Of a stretch of 64,000 bases of DNA, positions 50,755 to 62,679 are shown piece by piece. The notes under the pieces are model-generated. The model was not told the DNA's origin, ran no database searches, and worked only from the letters and a program-made list of their open reading frames with translations. How positions within the stretch are numbered: the first letter of the stretch is position 1; each line of letters begins with the position of its first letter. Both the position numbers and the translations under genes were made by a program. Origin of the DNA: Eunapius fragilis (taxonomy: Eukaryota; Porifera; Demospongiae; Spongillida; Spongillidae); NCBI GenBank assembly GCA_963681505.1, contig OY811972.1, forward strand, positions 8,512,775-8,576,774, in the 5' to 3' direction.

Positions 50755-52814
50755 GAGCATTGCTGCTGGCAAAGCTACTCTCCAGTGTTACGAATGCACT
50801 TAAAATGGAATTGTCACTTGGATCACCTGTATGCTTCACTGATTCCAAGGTTACACTACACTGGATCACAGGTAATAGAGAGTGGAAGCAATTTGTTCAA
50901 AACAGAGTAAATTGCATTCGTGAGCTTGTTCCTGCTGAGTGTTGGAAGTTCTGTCCTGGATCTAGCAATCCAGCAGACATACCTTCACGTGGAATGAATC
51001 TGTCAGAACTTTCTAAGACTTTACTATGGCTAAATGGTCCTCAATGGTTGTGTGGCAGCAGTTTTGAACATACTATTGATGCTGAATACATTCCTGATGA
51101 TTGGATGTCAGAGTTGAAGACTAAATCTTTAGATACAGCACACAATCTTTTAGTGGATGGATCTGCTTCGAGAGAAGCTGTAGTGAGGTGTGAAGATTTC
51201 AGCTCATATCAAAGGCTGCTGAGAGTTACTGCCTATGTGATGAAGTTTTTGAGAGTTCTGAAAAACAGAAATGACTGTCGACACAAGAGTCAGAGTTTTG
51301 ATTTCGATTTGGCAAGGGCTGAAATCTACTGGATAAAAATCTTGCAAGAGTCCCTACTTAAAGAAAACAAGTTCAGCCAGTGGAAGCGACAGTTTGGTAT
51401 GTTTGTTGACAATGAAGGCTTGTGGAGGTGCAAGGGACGGTTGAGTGAAGCAGATATTACGGAATTTGCCAAGTATCCGATTCTTCTGGATGCAAGCCAC
51501 CATATAACAGCTCTAATTGTGAAGAGTTGCCATGAGAAAGTACTGCATAGTGGGATGAAGGATACATTGACAGAATTGAGATCACGGTTTTGGATTGTTC
51601 GGGGAAGGCAAGTGGTGAAAAAGTTGCTGTTTCATTGTGTAATTTGCAGAAGATTTGATAGTCGACCGTTTCAGCCTCCACCACCTCCTTCATTGCCTGG
51701 ATTCAGAGTCCAAGAAGCTCAACCATTTGCATACACTGGAGTGGACTTTGCAGGGCCTCTTTACATAGTGAATGACCCAGACACCAAAGTGTGGATACAT
51801 GTATGTCTCTACACATGCTGTGTGACTAGAGCGGTGCATCTGGATATTGTCCCAAACCTAACAACTGAGGCATTTTTGCGAAGCTTCAGAAGATTCTCAG
51901 CAAGACGAGGTTTTCCCTGCCGAATGATTTCAGATAATGGGAAAACTTTTAAATCTGCAAGTAAAGTCATCTCAACGATGCTCAAAGACCCTGTTCTGCA
52001 AAACTTCTTTGCCGAAATTCACCTAAAGTGGGTTTTCAACTTGGAAAGAGCTCCCTGGTGGGGAGGAATATTTGAGAGGATGGTACGTTCAATGAAGAGA
52101 TGTCTCAAGAGAACTATTGGACGATCTAAACTCTCATATGATGAGCTTTTGACTGTTGTCACTGAAGTGGAGATCACACTGAACTCACGTCCTATCTCCT
52201 ATGTGTCATGTGATGACATGGAAGAACCACTTACACCTTCACATCTACTAGTTGGTCATCGGTTGTTAAGTTTGCCAGACCCATTGTGTGCTAAAGACCT
52301 TGATCCAACATATGGAGAAAAACAGCTTACATGTAGTCTGACACGAAGAATGAGATATCTTGGTGCAACACTGAGTCATTTTTGGCATAGATGGAGGAGG
52401 GAATATTTGACTGAATTAAGGGAATCCCATCGATATGCTAACAAAACTAATGGTCAAGAAGTGATTGCAATTGGTGATATAGTTGTAGTGTATGACCATG
52501 AACTTCCCAGAACCCTGTGGCGATTGGGAAAGGTAGAGCAGTTGATACGAGGTTCAGATGGAGCAGTCAGAGGTGCGTTAGTCAGAGTGAACAGTGGCAA
52601 AAAGAATACATCATTTCTTAAACGCCCAATACAACACCTCTATCCATTGGAAGTGTGTTCAGATTCAGGTAAAAATAGTGATTCAGATGAAAAAAGAGAA
52701 ACACAAATTGTGGAAGACACATGTACGACAGACAAAGTGCAACGTCCAAAACGAGCCGCATTTAAAAGAGCACAACAAGCAATATCAAGCTGTATCAAGG
52801 AGTTAGATTCATGA
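50709..52814 (+). CDS. BEL/Pao RNase H end and integrase
   Basis: An open frame of 701 codons. It begins in the RNase H domain with IRGQTIPRLELLGALLLAKL and VCFTDSKVTLHWITG. The integrase has HHCC zinc residues in CHEKVLHSGMKDTLTELRSR and HCVICRR, and a core with YTGVDFAGPLYI (Asp), MISDNGKTFKSASKV (Asp) and ERAPWWGGIFERMVRSMKRC (Glu). DUF5641-type sequence (HFWHRWRREYLTELRESH, GDIVVVYD, LWRLGKVEQLIRG) closes it, as in other BEL/Pao elements. It ends with TGA just before the polypurine tract. Confidence 0.92.
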   Translation: MAPIRGQTIPRLELLGALLLAKLLSSVTNALKMELSLGSPVCFTDSKVTLHWITGNREWKQFVQNRVNCIRELVPAECWKFCPGSSNPADIPSRGMNLSELSKTLLWLNGPQWLCGSSFEHTIDAEYIPDDWMSELKTKSLDTAHNLLVDGSASREAVVRCEDFSSYQRLLRVTAYVMKFLRVLKNRNDCRHKSQSFDFDLARAEIYWIKILQESLLKENKFSQWKRQFGMFVDNEGLWRCKGRLSEADITEFAKYPILLDASHHITALIVKSCHEKVLHSGMKDTLTELRSRFWIVRGRQVVKKLLFHCVICRRFDSRPFQPPPPPSLPGFRVQEAQPFAYTGVDFAGPLYIVNDPDTKVWIHVCLYTCCVTRAVHLDIVPNLTTEAFLRSFRRFSARRGFPCRMISDNGKTFKSASKVISTMLKDPVLQNFFAEIHLKWVFNLERAPWWGGIFERMVRSMKRCLKRTIGRSKLSYDELLTVVTEVEITLNSRPISYVSCDDMEEPLTPSHLLVGHRLLSLPDPLCAKDLDPTYGEKQLTCSLTRRMRYLGATLSHFWHRWRREYLTELRESHRYANKTNGQEVIAIGDIVVVYDHELPRTLWRLGKVEQLIRGSDGAVRGALVRVNSGKKNTSFLKRPIQHLYPLEVCSDSGKNSDSDEKRETQIVEDTCTTDKVQRPKRAAFKRAQQAISSCIKELDS

Positions 52815-52863
52815 TTTAATGACTCTCACTCTCACAGTTGACTTATAGTCAACGGGGGGAGAA

Positions 52864-53029
52864 TGTTAGAAAATACACACACAAATGTATTGGAACGATT
52901 ACGTAACTACGTAACCGCACGTGATGTATTATTATAATTGTTGTTGTAGAGAAGTGCTTGACAACCGCTGCGCGCAACTGTATTGGAGTAGATTCATAGT
53001 CAATATAAACGCGAACGATTCTCTTTTTA
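52864..53029 (+). repeat. BEL/Pao 3' LTR
   Basis: 166 bp copy of 46999-47164, preceded by the purine tract at about 52851-52863. Confidence 0.92.
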
Positions 53030-54974
53030 GATGCTCCTTCCTAGAAAATGTTTATAATATGCACTAGGTCCCTTTTCACTGCCATGACCCCATATATTGG
53101 TAACACACACTTTGCACAATTCTTAACCACGACACAAATTAACCCAATAGGTTTTTAAATACTATTTTTAACTACATGTACTTGTTCACAGTTGTGAAAT
53201 TTACCATACATCAAACACATATGGGTCTAAACACATGTATGTTCAATATCAATATCTACACAATTTACTATGCGTCCATACATGTACTTGGTGAACACAC
53301 ACAAATACAATTATTGCTGAAATATGGTGAACACAAATATTCCATTTGTGAGCGTTCACCAATTATGAAATAGGCTGTGCTCACATGTGTATATGTGCTA
53401 CATGTATGTATGTATACATGTAGCACAATTGAATTATCTGGCCAATGCTCAAAAATTGTAACATTATTAGGCTGTTTGAAGAATTATTAAGTTGGAGTAA
53501 TTATTATGCCTACAGGTGTCAAAGTCAGGTCCATCATTTGTGTTAATGTCAGTTATGTACATTTGTACAATTATTTAATTACTAGTCAGTATTCAACACT
53601 TGTGTAACATCACCACAGTCCATGTGTTCACTAATTATTAGGCTGTGGACCCCAATAATTAAATCTACAAGTCTTCTAAGTACAGCAGTTGTGGACAATT
53701 ATTATCAGGCTGTTTTGCATGTGTTCATCAATTGTAACAACTATAATGTGCTTGGGTTCACCAATTAGGGTGACTTCACTGATTGTGTAAAATTATTGGG
53801 CCAATTTTCACAAATTGTGTGTATGTCATTATTAGGCTGTGTTCACCAACAGTGTATTGTACAATTATTACAATAAATTGTGTTCACCAGTTGTGTTAAT
53901 GCTAAGTTCACCAATTGATTGATTGCTTCTACATGTACATGGTGTGGTTACAAATTATATGCTATTGGTGAACACACAGTTTACATAATTATTGACCACA
54001 AGTACAAGTTAGTTAACCCAATAGGTTTTCAACTGAATATGCTAAATGGTAAAATGATGAACCTATACATGTAGTACAGTTTAGTGAATTCAGCCTCATC
54101 ATTTAACATACATGTACTTAGTGAACACTCACACAAATACAACTTGTGAACTATGGACATGTATTGGTGAACATGGCCTAAAAATAAATTCTTTTGCCTA
54201 TTAAAATTGCACACACAATTTGTAAGTGTTAAACCAATTGTTTATGAATTGTAACAAATTATTAGGCTAAGTTAATCAATTGTGAGCTATAATTAAGCCT
54301 ACACATAAAATATTGTATGTACACCAGACTTGTGTACAGTTACTGTGTTCAATAATTGTGTATAATACATGTGTTCTCTAAATTGTGTACATGTGTTTGA
54401 CAGTTTGTACAATTACAGGTTCCAATTAACTTAAGAGACAGATAGTAATTGTAGTGCCTTTTAGTTGTGAGTATGTATCTGCTGCTGTGTATCGTATAAT
54501 AACTTTGGAACTTGATTATCGAACAAACTAATTATTTGGGTGTGTTCACCAATTCCAATGCATCACATGTAGACTGTGCTAACCATTTGAAAACTGTTTT
54601 CCCAAATTCTGTAAAATAGCATTAACCCTTCACTACAATGTAGGGTTACCAAATCTGCATAATAAAGACACATGTACATGTATGTTTATCAATTGCAGGT
54701 AATATTAGTTGGCCAATATTTATCCAACCATGGGATGTGTTATCACTAATATGCTAAATGTAACGATCAGAGCACAAAGGGATGCTTATCAAAAAACTGA
54801 CATTTCGACAATTATATTAATTAGGTATATGGGGGTGAATATCTCTCTAGTGAGGATGGTAGCTAGGGTCATCAAAAGTAGATTAATTTTTTCAGGTTTA
54901 AACATAATAATCAATATTAAAACAATCATCATTTGATTTTGATGAGTTATCATATATTTCTGAATTGCACTCAC

Positions 54975-55090
54975 CAAAATAGTCTCGTAGACCAGACAGA
55001 CCTACATCGTAATTCAGTGATCGGAACGGCGAAGTTGGGTGTGGCCCGACTAGGCACAGCGATCGATATACTTTACTGGCTCTGCTCACC
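54975..55090 (-). other. possible exon, block B copy
   Basis: Counterpart of 36617-36720: coding-like minus-strand text (YRSLCLVGPHPTSPFRSLNY) followed by a TTTTG/GTGAGT donor. Unknown function. Confidence 0.35.
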
Positions 55091-55800
55091 AAGTGTGTAG
55101 CTTTATTGGGTCTACAGTATGTTTACCAAATGTGTACAACTATTAGTCCCGTGTTCTCCAGTGAGTTGCGTGAAAATATCAGACACTCGACTCAAACTCA
55201 ATCCTTTATAGTTATAACAATACCCGGCGGATGTACCAGGAAGCATGCAGGAAGGCAGGCACAAACAACACACAAATTATATTAGCGCCAAGAGGTCTTA
55301 CCTGCAATGGAATCCCGTCCTTTAGGAAGCACTCCCGCTGTTAAAGAGCTCCATCAATACGGTAGAGTAAACAGCTGCAGATCCCTGTCGAATTAATTTT
55401 TTACAATAATGATAATATTAACTGCAAGACAAAAATTATTCAGCATTTAGGTAGGCCTAGCATTTTGGGTCATTAGATGTAACTGCATGCATGTACCTTA
55501 TAATTCTTTGTGGCAAGCTTAAGCCATGCAGTAACTCATGAATTCGAAGTGAGTTGTTGATGGCCTGGTTCGTTATTTTTTACGCTAACGTAAATGCGTT
55601 GAGACTTATTTCTGAGTCATCGTTGAGGGTTTTGATACACACTTCAGCATAAGTGTGTACATACCTAGATTATAATCAATGGAGTCATGGTCTCACTGTC
55701 TTCACTAGAGAAGTGAACCACGTCCTATAATAATTGCTGGATCAATAGACCATCAACAGAACATCTTTAATAGCCATCCTGGCCACGAAGCTCGTGCCTA

Positions 55801-55870
55801 GTTGGGTGTAGCCCGACCTTCGCGTATTGGCGTATTTCAGTCAATACGCGAAGGTCGGGCTACGCCCAAC
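55801..55870. repeat. 70-bp hairpin, block B copy
   Basis: Arms gtagcccgaccttcgcgtat and atacgcgaaggtcgggctac around the loop region. The single wobble pair in the inner stem differs from the block A copy. Confidence 0.85.
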
Positions 55871-56849
55871 TATATCTAGCTCCTGTCTCATGACCGCTTT
55901 TAATATACGTTGTTTATTAAAGTGTTAATTACCGTCATCAACACAAAATGAATTTGGGAATCACAATCTGAATCATTCTAAATTCAACACGACATACCAT
56001 TTTTGTATGGCTGCATGCTGAGAGGATCTGGCACAATGTGGAGCCAGTTAACTTATGTTGTGTATCTTAGTAGTTGTAGATAGTAAGGGTGTAAAATGGA
56101 AGGGAACATGGTTGCGAGAAACATAAATGAGTATGTAGCATGTGTAAATGATATTTTATCATCCAAATAATGCTAGTATAGTCTTTTATCTTTAAAGTTT
56201 GGCCCCCCTGTCCTGTACTTTAAAAGGGGGTCATCCATTTATGAGGTCAATGTTTCAGTTCTATAACAACAAAGTGAATTTAACGCTCATCTTGGCAATA
56301 GAGAAACCCACAAGTGCATCATTGTTGGCCGCAGTACCTTTACATACAAAAGTCTTGAGAGATTGGTTGACCTCAGTCCTGGTCTTGAGAAATTGGTCAT
56401 GGTTTTACGGATGTGCTATTGTATTAACTGAGCACATCCACTTCAGAAAGGCAATAATTGAGCACTAATACACATAGTGTATTACGCTCATGACAGGTAG
56501 CAGCCACATGAGGTATTATCAGATGAGGATGGGAGGCAGTGATGAGGGAAGCTGACCAAGGATGTTATATGTGCAATTGTTCTGGTAGGGAAAAGCATGC
56601 ATGTGGATGTGCACACTACACAGGACTATACGTATTTATATATTGTTTTGTATTTATCAAAGTATTAATTATCAACCTGTATGTGGATGCATACATGAAT
56701 TTTCTCCCCTAGCTTGGCATTGGAGCTGTGTGCTCAAATGACATAGAGGCAGGCACACGGCCCATATGCATCAAGGAGCAGCTAGGATAGTTTTAGTCAT
56801 ATTTGAATGGGCAGATGAAAAAACAATGCTTACTTGACATATCTATGCT

Positions 56850-57035
56850 CTAATGATTAGCTGGAGATAATGTTGGCTCCAGTACAGAATGCTCCAGTAG
56901 GTAGTCTGGTAGCATACAGATGACATTATAAATCCTGGTAGGTAATTCCCATATATTGGCACCATGGTTACATGCCACAGACCACACTTTTGCCCATGGT
57001 GTACAAAACATCATTATATGTAAATACATGTACAT
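56850..57035 (-). other. conserved 61-codon frame, block B
   Basis: Counterpart of 38517-38702, ending PDYLLEHSVLEPTLSPANH. Unknown function. Confidence 0.3.
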
Positions 57036-57166
57036 TGCAATACATCATCATCATACATACATGTACATTCATCAGTTGAACTATTTATAGCTACAAATGT
57101 ACTAACAGTCTAAGCTAGAACACCATATCACACAACACTCCAACACTACACTACCTTCATGCTACA

Positions 57167-57478
57167 AAATACGTAAGCTTGAATTACAGCTACCATCATC
57201 TCTAATAAAGTTATAAATACCATAATTAACATGGGGAAAAGACTTAAAATAACAAGACCGTTCGATAGCATATTAAAAGCAAACCCAGATAAAATTGCAA
57301 ATAATAAATGTCCAGCTGATATATTAGCAGCTAGCCGGAGACCTAATGAGATAACTCGAGTAATATAACTAACCGTCTCAATTAAGACAAGAAGGGGGGC
57401 TAATATTAAGGGAGCCCCACCTGGCGTAAATATACTTAAAAAATTTAATTGAAAAGTAATAAACCCTAATAGGGTACA
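57167..57478 (-). pseudogene. atp6: nuclear copy of mitochondrial atp6
   Basis: On the minus strand about 103 codons are open and read TLLGFITFQLNFLSIFTPGG, LVLIETVSYITRVISLGLRL, AANISAGHLL and MVFITLLEMMVAVIQAYVF. This is the C-terminal half of ATP synthase F0 subunit a, including the strictly conserved Arg in LGLRLAANISAGH. Codon use is strongly T/A-biased, unlike nearby exons. Block A lacks the segment (uninterrupted around 38800), so it inserted after the A/B duplication. It has no initiator and lies between a gene's 3' end and repeats, so it is a non-functional NUMT. The intact frame implies recent transfer. Confidence 0.93.
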
Positions 57479-57505
57479 AACACACCATTGCTACCTGTAA
57501 ACATG

Positions 57506-57774
57506 CTACAGTGTGTGCAATGTCTTTAATTGTTCAGCCAGGACCACGTGGTCACAGGATGAGAGGGCATCAATCAGCTTCTTCCAGGAGCATGACATGT
57601 CTGATTCCAACCAGAACTGAATAAGATGGCGTCGGCAATCCGCAACTTGTCCGCGATTATTAATATCAATTTCTTCTATCTTTGTAAGGCTAATATGTAG
57701 CTGGGTTCCCAGTGACTTCCAATCCACCATGTCTTTAAGAGCACTGAGTATATTTTTATGAGTAAAAGTATGAT
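57506..57774 (-). CDS. Death domain exon of Roc-COR gene
   Basis: Last exon. Acceptor CTTTCTTCAG at 57775-57776, phase 1, joining cleanly to the exon that ends at 57943 (a split Gly/Asp codon). It encodes HTFTHKNILSALKDMVDWKS, LGTQLHISLTKIEEIDINNR, HLIQFWLESDMSCSWKKLID and ALSSCDHVVLAEQLKTL, then a stop. W..LG..L.....I..I......D........W........W..L...L......LAE.. is a Death domain, a six-helix homotypic interaction module used in apoptosis and innate immune signalling. Confidence 0.85.
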
Positions 57775-57942
57775 CTGAAGAAAGACAGAAATAAACATGT
57801 GATACTGTATATAGGTGTTGAATACAAAAATTCATATAAACAGACAAGCGCATGTAAATGTAAAACTACTCCACTTCCTAACAACGCTGTCACTCATGGT
57901 ACAAATTGTGATGCTAATATAACATGTAAACTACAAACGTAC

Positions 57943-59716
57943 CATTTGAATATTTTCTTTCCTCTGCAATCCATACAGTGTGATTAGAGGTAAGGTCCAT
58001 GTCGGTAGAACAGCTGGTACATGATGCCAGGTTAGGGTCACTATCATATGGTGTGGCCACACCTTTGCAAGATTTATTAGAACAGGCAAAGCCATCTTTG
58101 AGGAGCTTCAAACTATGATAACGGAGAACATCACTACATTTTTTAATACCATCATATATCAGCTTTCGTATTCTGGGACAGGCTGTGGGAACGTCTCGTG
58201 CAGAATCAAGGTGCACCTCTATGAATAATGAGGAATCAATAATGGTGAATTGGGCTGGAAACTTTCTACATTTGAAAGACACGCAGTTCCTATAAAGACA
58301 AACTAGTACTTTATTCACCTCTAAAACTGAACATTCTGTCTGAATGGAAGAAACTAAGCAACTGAACAATCCAAATGGAACAAGATCATTTTGGAGGTGC
58401 AATAGGAGAGGTTGTGCTGATGCATTATGTCGTCTGATGCTCTCAGGACTAAGAGGGTCCAAAAGAGCTGGCATCAAGTAGTCACCACCTTCCAATGGAA
58501 CCATAATGAAGAGGTGGCACATGAGGGCAGTGAAATGCTCTACATTAAATACATCATCCAAAAAATGCTTCTCGAAGCGATTAACATAAAGAAAATCTGT
58601 GCTGACAATACCATGGTCCCTGAACTTAGAGCACCATGCATTCTTTACACCAGCAATGCCCAACACTTCACCTCCAGCCAACTCATGTTTACACTGGACT
58701 AGGTCTGAGATGATGTTTAGGATAACTTGGGGATCACAGAACACTATGTTGCGAAGAGAGGGTACATTATGGTACCATAGCAACAGGTTATATTTGACCA
58801 TGTGCAGGAGAGCTGCTTCTAGGGCTTGCTCATCCATACCTAAGCTCCGTGCCAGCTGAAGACATCTATGAAGGCTGATAACACCTCTTACAGCTGTGTG
58901 CTTTATCTGCATCTCTAGACCAAACCACTTTATAGGCAGGGAAGGAGTGGCTTCATCATTGCAGTGATCTACTATTGCATGCCTTAGCTCACCAGCTACC
59001 TTTTGGTCATAGGAATCAGGGTTTGCACCATTTATATCCCAGATTACGTCCACACCATTCTTGCATATCAGGTACTCTGAATTCACCATTTGCTTGATGA
59101 CATCACCTTTTCCCCCCTTCGTCTCAGAACACTTATCCTCCTCATCGCGGTGAGTTCCTACTACAAACAAATGAGGACGGAAATCTCTGGCATGTGCAGC
59201 TCTCACACACTGCTCCAACACCTGCTTGTGGGAAGATGGAGACTTGTACGGATTTCCTACTGGTTGACTGTCCTTTCCGTAGAAATAGATCATAGGGCAG
59301 TGGTTGAGACTTTCAGAAAGGTTTATAGCATAGAGAACAACAGAAACATCTTGAACAAAGACTGGTAAGAGCTCAAGAAACTGGGGCTGACCACCACTGT
59401 CAATGAACTGGACCAATCTAACGTTTAACACTTTCTTACTGCTTATATTTTTGAATGCTTCTATGAATAGACAATCTACTTCTCCAGTAGCTGGGTTATC
59501 AAACATGTCACGGTCACTAAGATGCTCTGCTTCCAATGGTTCTAGGGTAGATGGTTTAGGAGCTGTCTTAGCTGGTTGAGAACTTTTATTAGTGAGGTTC
59601 TCTGAAGCCATTGGAAGTGATAGAGGTTGGGGTATCTGGGTTTTTGTAGGTGTAAAAAGTGACCTACAGTACATGTACATGTACATGTTGCGCATATTTT
59701 TAATTAAAGTTTTCAT
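57943..59716 (-). CDS. Roc/COR-like GTPase gene, 3' part
   Basis: A large exon, open from at least 59716 to a donor at 57943 (AATG/GTACGT). The likely true acceptor is CTGTAG near 59664, so the first residues up to about SLFTPTKTQ may be intron. A Ser/Pro-rich linker is followed by VRLVQFIDSGGQPQFLELLP (the DxxGQ G3 motif), LNHCPMIYFYGKDSQPVGNP and FVVGTHRDEED (G4, THRD as in Roc domains). Then a COR-like region: KWFGLEMQIKHTAVRGVISL, LEAALLHMVKYNLLLWYHNV and NIVFCDPQVILNIISDLVQ. A C-terminal segment (CSNKSCKGV ... CTSCSTD) holds two Cys pairs, perhaps zinc-binding. The P-loop (G1) is not here and must lie in an upstream exon beyond 59716. With the Death domain this resembles Roco/DAPK-type and related Roc-COR-Death proteins. 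Confidence 0.82.
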
Positions 59717-59836
59717 ATTCTAAGAGACACTTATGGCCTCTACAACTTTTTTCTTATGCACTGGAAATTAGTCTGTCCATCATGGAGTTACAGTGGCCTG
59801 AATTACTTGGACATTTTAATTGCATGCATCAATTTA

Positions 59837-61480
59837 GACGCTCCTTCCTAGAAAATGTTTATAATATGCACTAGGTCCCTTTTCACTGCCATGACCCCAT
59901 ATATTGGTAACACACACTTTGCACAATTCTTAACCACGACACAAATTAACCCAATAGGTTTGTAACTACTTGTTCACAGTTGTGAAATTTACCATATATC
60001 AAACATACATGTGTCTAAACACATGTATGTTCAATATCAATATCTACACAATTTACTAAGTGTCCATACATGTACTTGGTGAACACACACAAATACAATT
60101 ATTGCTGAAATATGGTGAACACAAATATTCCATTTGTGAGCGTTCACCAATTATGAAATAGGCTGTGTTCACATGTGTATATGTGCTACATGCATGTGTA
60201 TACATGTACATGCAGCACAATTGAATTATTATCAGGCTGCTTTTGCATGTGTTCATCAATTGTAACAACGGGAGACTTCACTGATTATTAGGCAAATTGT
60301 GTGTATGCAATTATTAGGCTGTGTTCAGGTCCAACAGTGCATTTCAATTACAATAATTCTGTGGTTCATAATTATTAGGCTGTTTGAGGAATTATTAAAT
60401 TGGAGTAATTATCACGCCTACAGGTGTAAAAGTCAGGTGCATCATTTGTGTTAATGTCAGTTATGTACATTTGTACAATTATTAATTAATACGCAGTATT
60501 CAACAATTGTGTAACATCACCACAGTCCATGTGTTCACTAATTATTAGGCTGTGGACCCCAATAATTAAATCTACCAGTTTTCTATGTACAGCAGTTATG
60601 GACAATTATTATCAGACAGTTTTGCATGTGTTCATCAATTGTAACAACTATAATGTACTTGGGTTCACCAATTAGGGTGACTTCACTGATTGTGTAAAAT
60701 TATTGAGCCAATGTTCACAAATTGTGTGTATGTAATTATTAGGCTGTGTTCACCAACAGTGTATTGTACAATTTTATTACAATAAATTGTGTTAATGCTA
60801 AGTTCACCAATTGTTGCTTCTACATGTACATGGTATATTGTACAAATATTGTGTGGTTCGCCAATTGTGTTAATGCTAAGTTCTCCAGTTGTGGAACATT
60901 ATTGCTTCTACATGTGTACATGGTGTGAGTACCAATTATATGCTATTGTGTTTACTATACAATTGTGTAAAATTATTTCACGTGTGCTCTCCAATGTTTA
61001 CCAATTACATGCTATTGGTGAACACACAGTTTACATAATTGTTGACCACAAGTTAGTTAACCCAATAAGTTATCAACTGAATATGCTAAATGGTAAAATG
61101 ATGAACCTATACATGTAGTACAGTTTAGTGAATTCAGCCTCATCATTTAACATACATGTACTTGGTGAACACACACAAATACAATTTGTGAAAGTAGTAC
61201 AGTAACTCAGTAGCATGGGAAAAAACTCTACATACATGTACAATAGTACATGTGTAGAATTATGAGTACACATGTACATGTAGTGTACCAATGATGCAGA
61301 TACAGAAAATATCTTCAGAAACATGTATGTAAATTAATCATTTGCTGGGGTTGGAGCAGTGAGCCTCATCAAATGGAGAAGTGGGCTGGGATTTGATGAT
61401 GGTGCTCCCCTGGCCTCATTAATGGAATAAAATATTATGTCTCTAGGCTGAACAAATGTGATTACGTTTTTAAAATAATA
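59837..61480. repeat. segmental duplication block C
   Basis: 59837-61190 matches 53030-54220, and 60720-61480 matches 33355-33970. It includes many CAATTGTG, attattaggctg and gttcacca words. No gene. It starts just upstream of the Roc-COR exon, so block C copies flank the gene on both sides. Confidence 0.8.
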
Positions 61481-61482
61481 TA

Positions 61483-62600
61483 CAGGGTGATTGAAAAGTC
61501 GTGCAAAATTTTTGAATTGGTATAACTCCAGAACTGAAAAATGAAAGATGTTGCTGTGTAAACCAAAAAATATACCAATGACCAGCTTAACCTTAATTCT
61601 CCAGGTTCAAGTCCTACGTGTAGGACCAATATTTGAAAATTCATTATAAATACATGTAGATATGCAGTTTTTGGCATCCATTTCTCTACTGCTGTTTGAT
61701 GTGTCTATCGTGCTACATTTACCAATTGTCAGTCTATTTTTTTAATCACACCCTTGGTTACACGATGCTAATAATACGGTTCTTTAAAATGCATTATGTA
61801 GAGAATTTAATTGTCACAGAAAAAATTACGAATAGTATAACATTTTTTGAATATTTTTTTAAAGCATGTGTGTGCTATTGTATTGTATACATTATATGGC
61901 AGTGTTTTTACTCTAATTGGTTTTGCCATTTTTACCGAAAACACACTGTACGTTTTCAAAATTTTGCCCATTCACTTGGCTATTCCTGCGCAACATGCGT
62001 CTGACAAATATCTATCATTCATAAGCTTGTGGAGTTAGCAATTTCCAAATCGACAATGTACTTTTTTATATGCTTAGTGCAAAAGACCTGTCTTACTTTT
62101 AACATGTTGCTCTGATCTTCCCAACATTACTTCTTAGTACTTTAAGTTGCTTTGCGATTTACCGCAAATACATCTTTTAGCAATGCAGCATTGATGGTAT
62201 TTGACAATCTTTTAAGAATTGCAAGAAAGTAAAAATATTTTCTGAATTAATAACCATTTCTACAGTACAATGAGATTTTGGTTTGTTCTTTGATCATATG
62301 AGTTTGCTAAAAAATTAACTTTAACTTGCGTCCTACGCGTAGGACAATGCGTGGGATAACGTGAGATTAAAGGTTAATTGATGAGTAGTTATTATAATTA
62401 TTGCTCAGTTTATTAACACCTTGACAATAACAACATTCAACACGACACAGCTTGGTGGTGTGTTGATCAATAAACTGAGCAATAATTTCTCATCAATAAC
62501 TTTAAGCTGGTCATTGGTGGTTTAAACAGCAAAATTTTTTATTGTTCAGTTCTGGAGTTATACCAATTCAAAGATTTTGCATGACTTTTCAATCACCCTG
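61483..62600. mobile_element. mariner-like MITE, copy 2, interrupted
   Basis: Starts cagggtgattgaaaagtcgt and ends ..gacttttcaatcaccctg with TA on both sides, like copy 1 at 28653-28958. Pairing of its two arms extends for about 150 bp, so this copy is a better fold-back than copy 1. A 783-bp piggyBac-like element splits it at cagcttaa. Confidence 0.85.
61591..62373. mobile_element. piggyBac-like element, non-autonomous
   Basis: 783 bp flanked by TTAA (61587-61590 and 62374-62377). Ends are ccttaattctcc and, on the complement, CCTTTAATCTCACG. Subterminal palindromes gtcctacgtgtaggac (about 61610) and gtcctacgcgtaggac (about 62330) lie near both ends. TTAA duplication and CCTT-type ends fit piggyBac. 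No transposase frame. The uninterrupted copy 1 of the host MITE gives the empty site (cagcttaaagttattgg). Confidence 0.88.
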
Positions 62601-62679
62601 TATAATTTGTTTTATAGCATTAAAAAAAAAAAATAGAAGTACCATTTACATGTACACTGTAATTGTGTCTCATGATGTT

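Larger units (their letters stand above)
46999..53029 (+). mobile_element. BEL/Pao LTR retrotransposon
   Basis: LTRs of 166 bp (46999-47164, 52864-53029) begin TGTTAGAAAA and differ by about three single-base changes. A primer site TGGTCCTTCGAGCCGGGA follows the 5' LTR and a purine tract (aacggggggagaa) precedes the 3' LTR. The internal order is a gag with a C-rich nucleocapsid, A17-type protease, reverse transcriptase, RNase H and integrase, with the DUF1759-type gag typical of BEL/Pao. Four frame changes divide the coding region. I found no matching target duplication; the right flank (gatgctccttcc) resembles block C (59833), the left does not. Confidence 0.93.
53100..57600. repeat. segmental duplication block B
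   Basis: Collinear with block A (35190-38950) from about 53540 onward; its first part (53030-54220) is also collinear with block C (59837-61190). Differences include the mitochondrial insertion at 57167-57478. At the right it leads straight into the Death-domain exon, so this is the copy attached to the more complete gene. Confidence 0.85.

Noticed and set aside
61696..62004. 102-codon frame inside the piggyBac-like element
   Set aside because: No similarity to piggyBac transposase or its DDD motifs; AT-rich chance frame.
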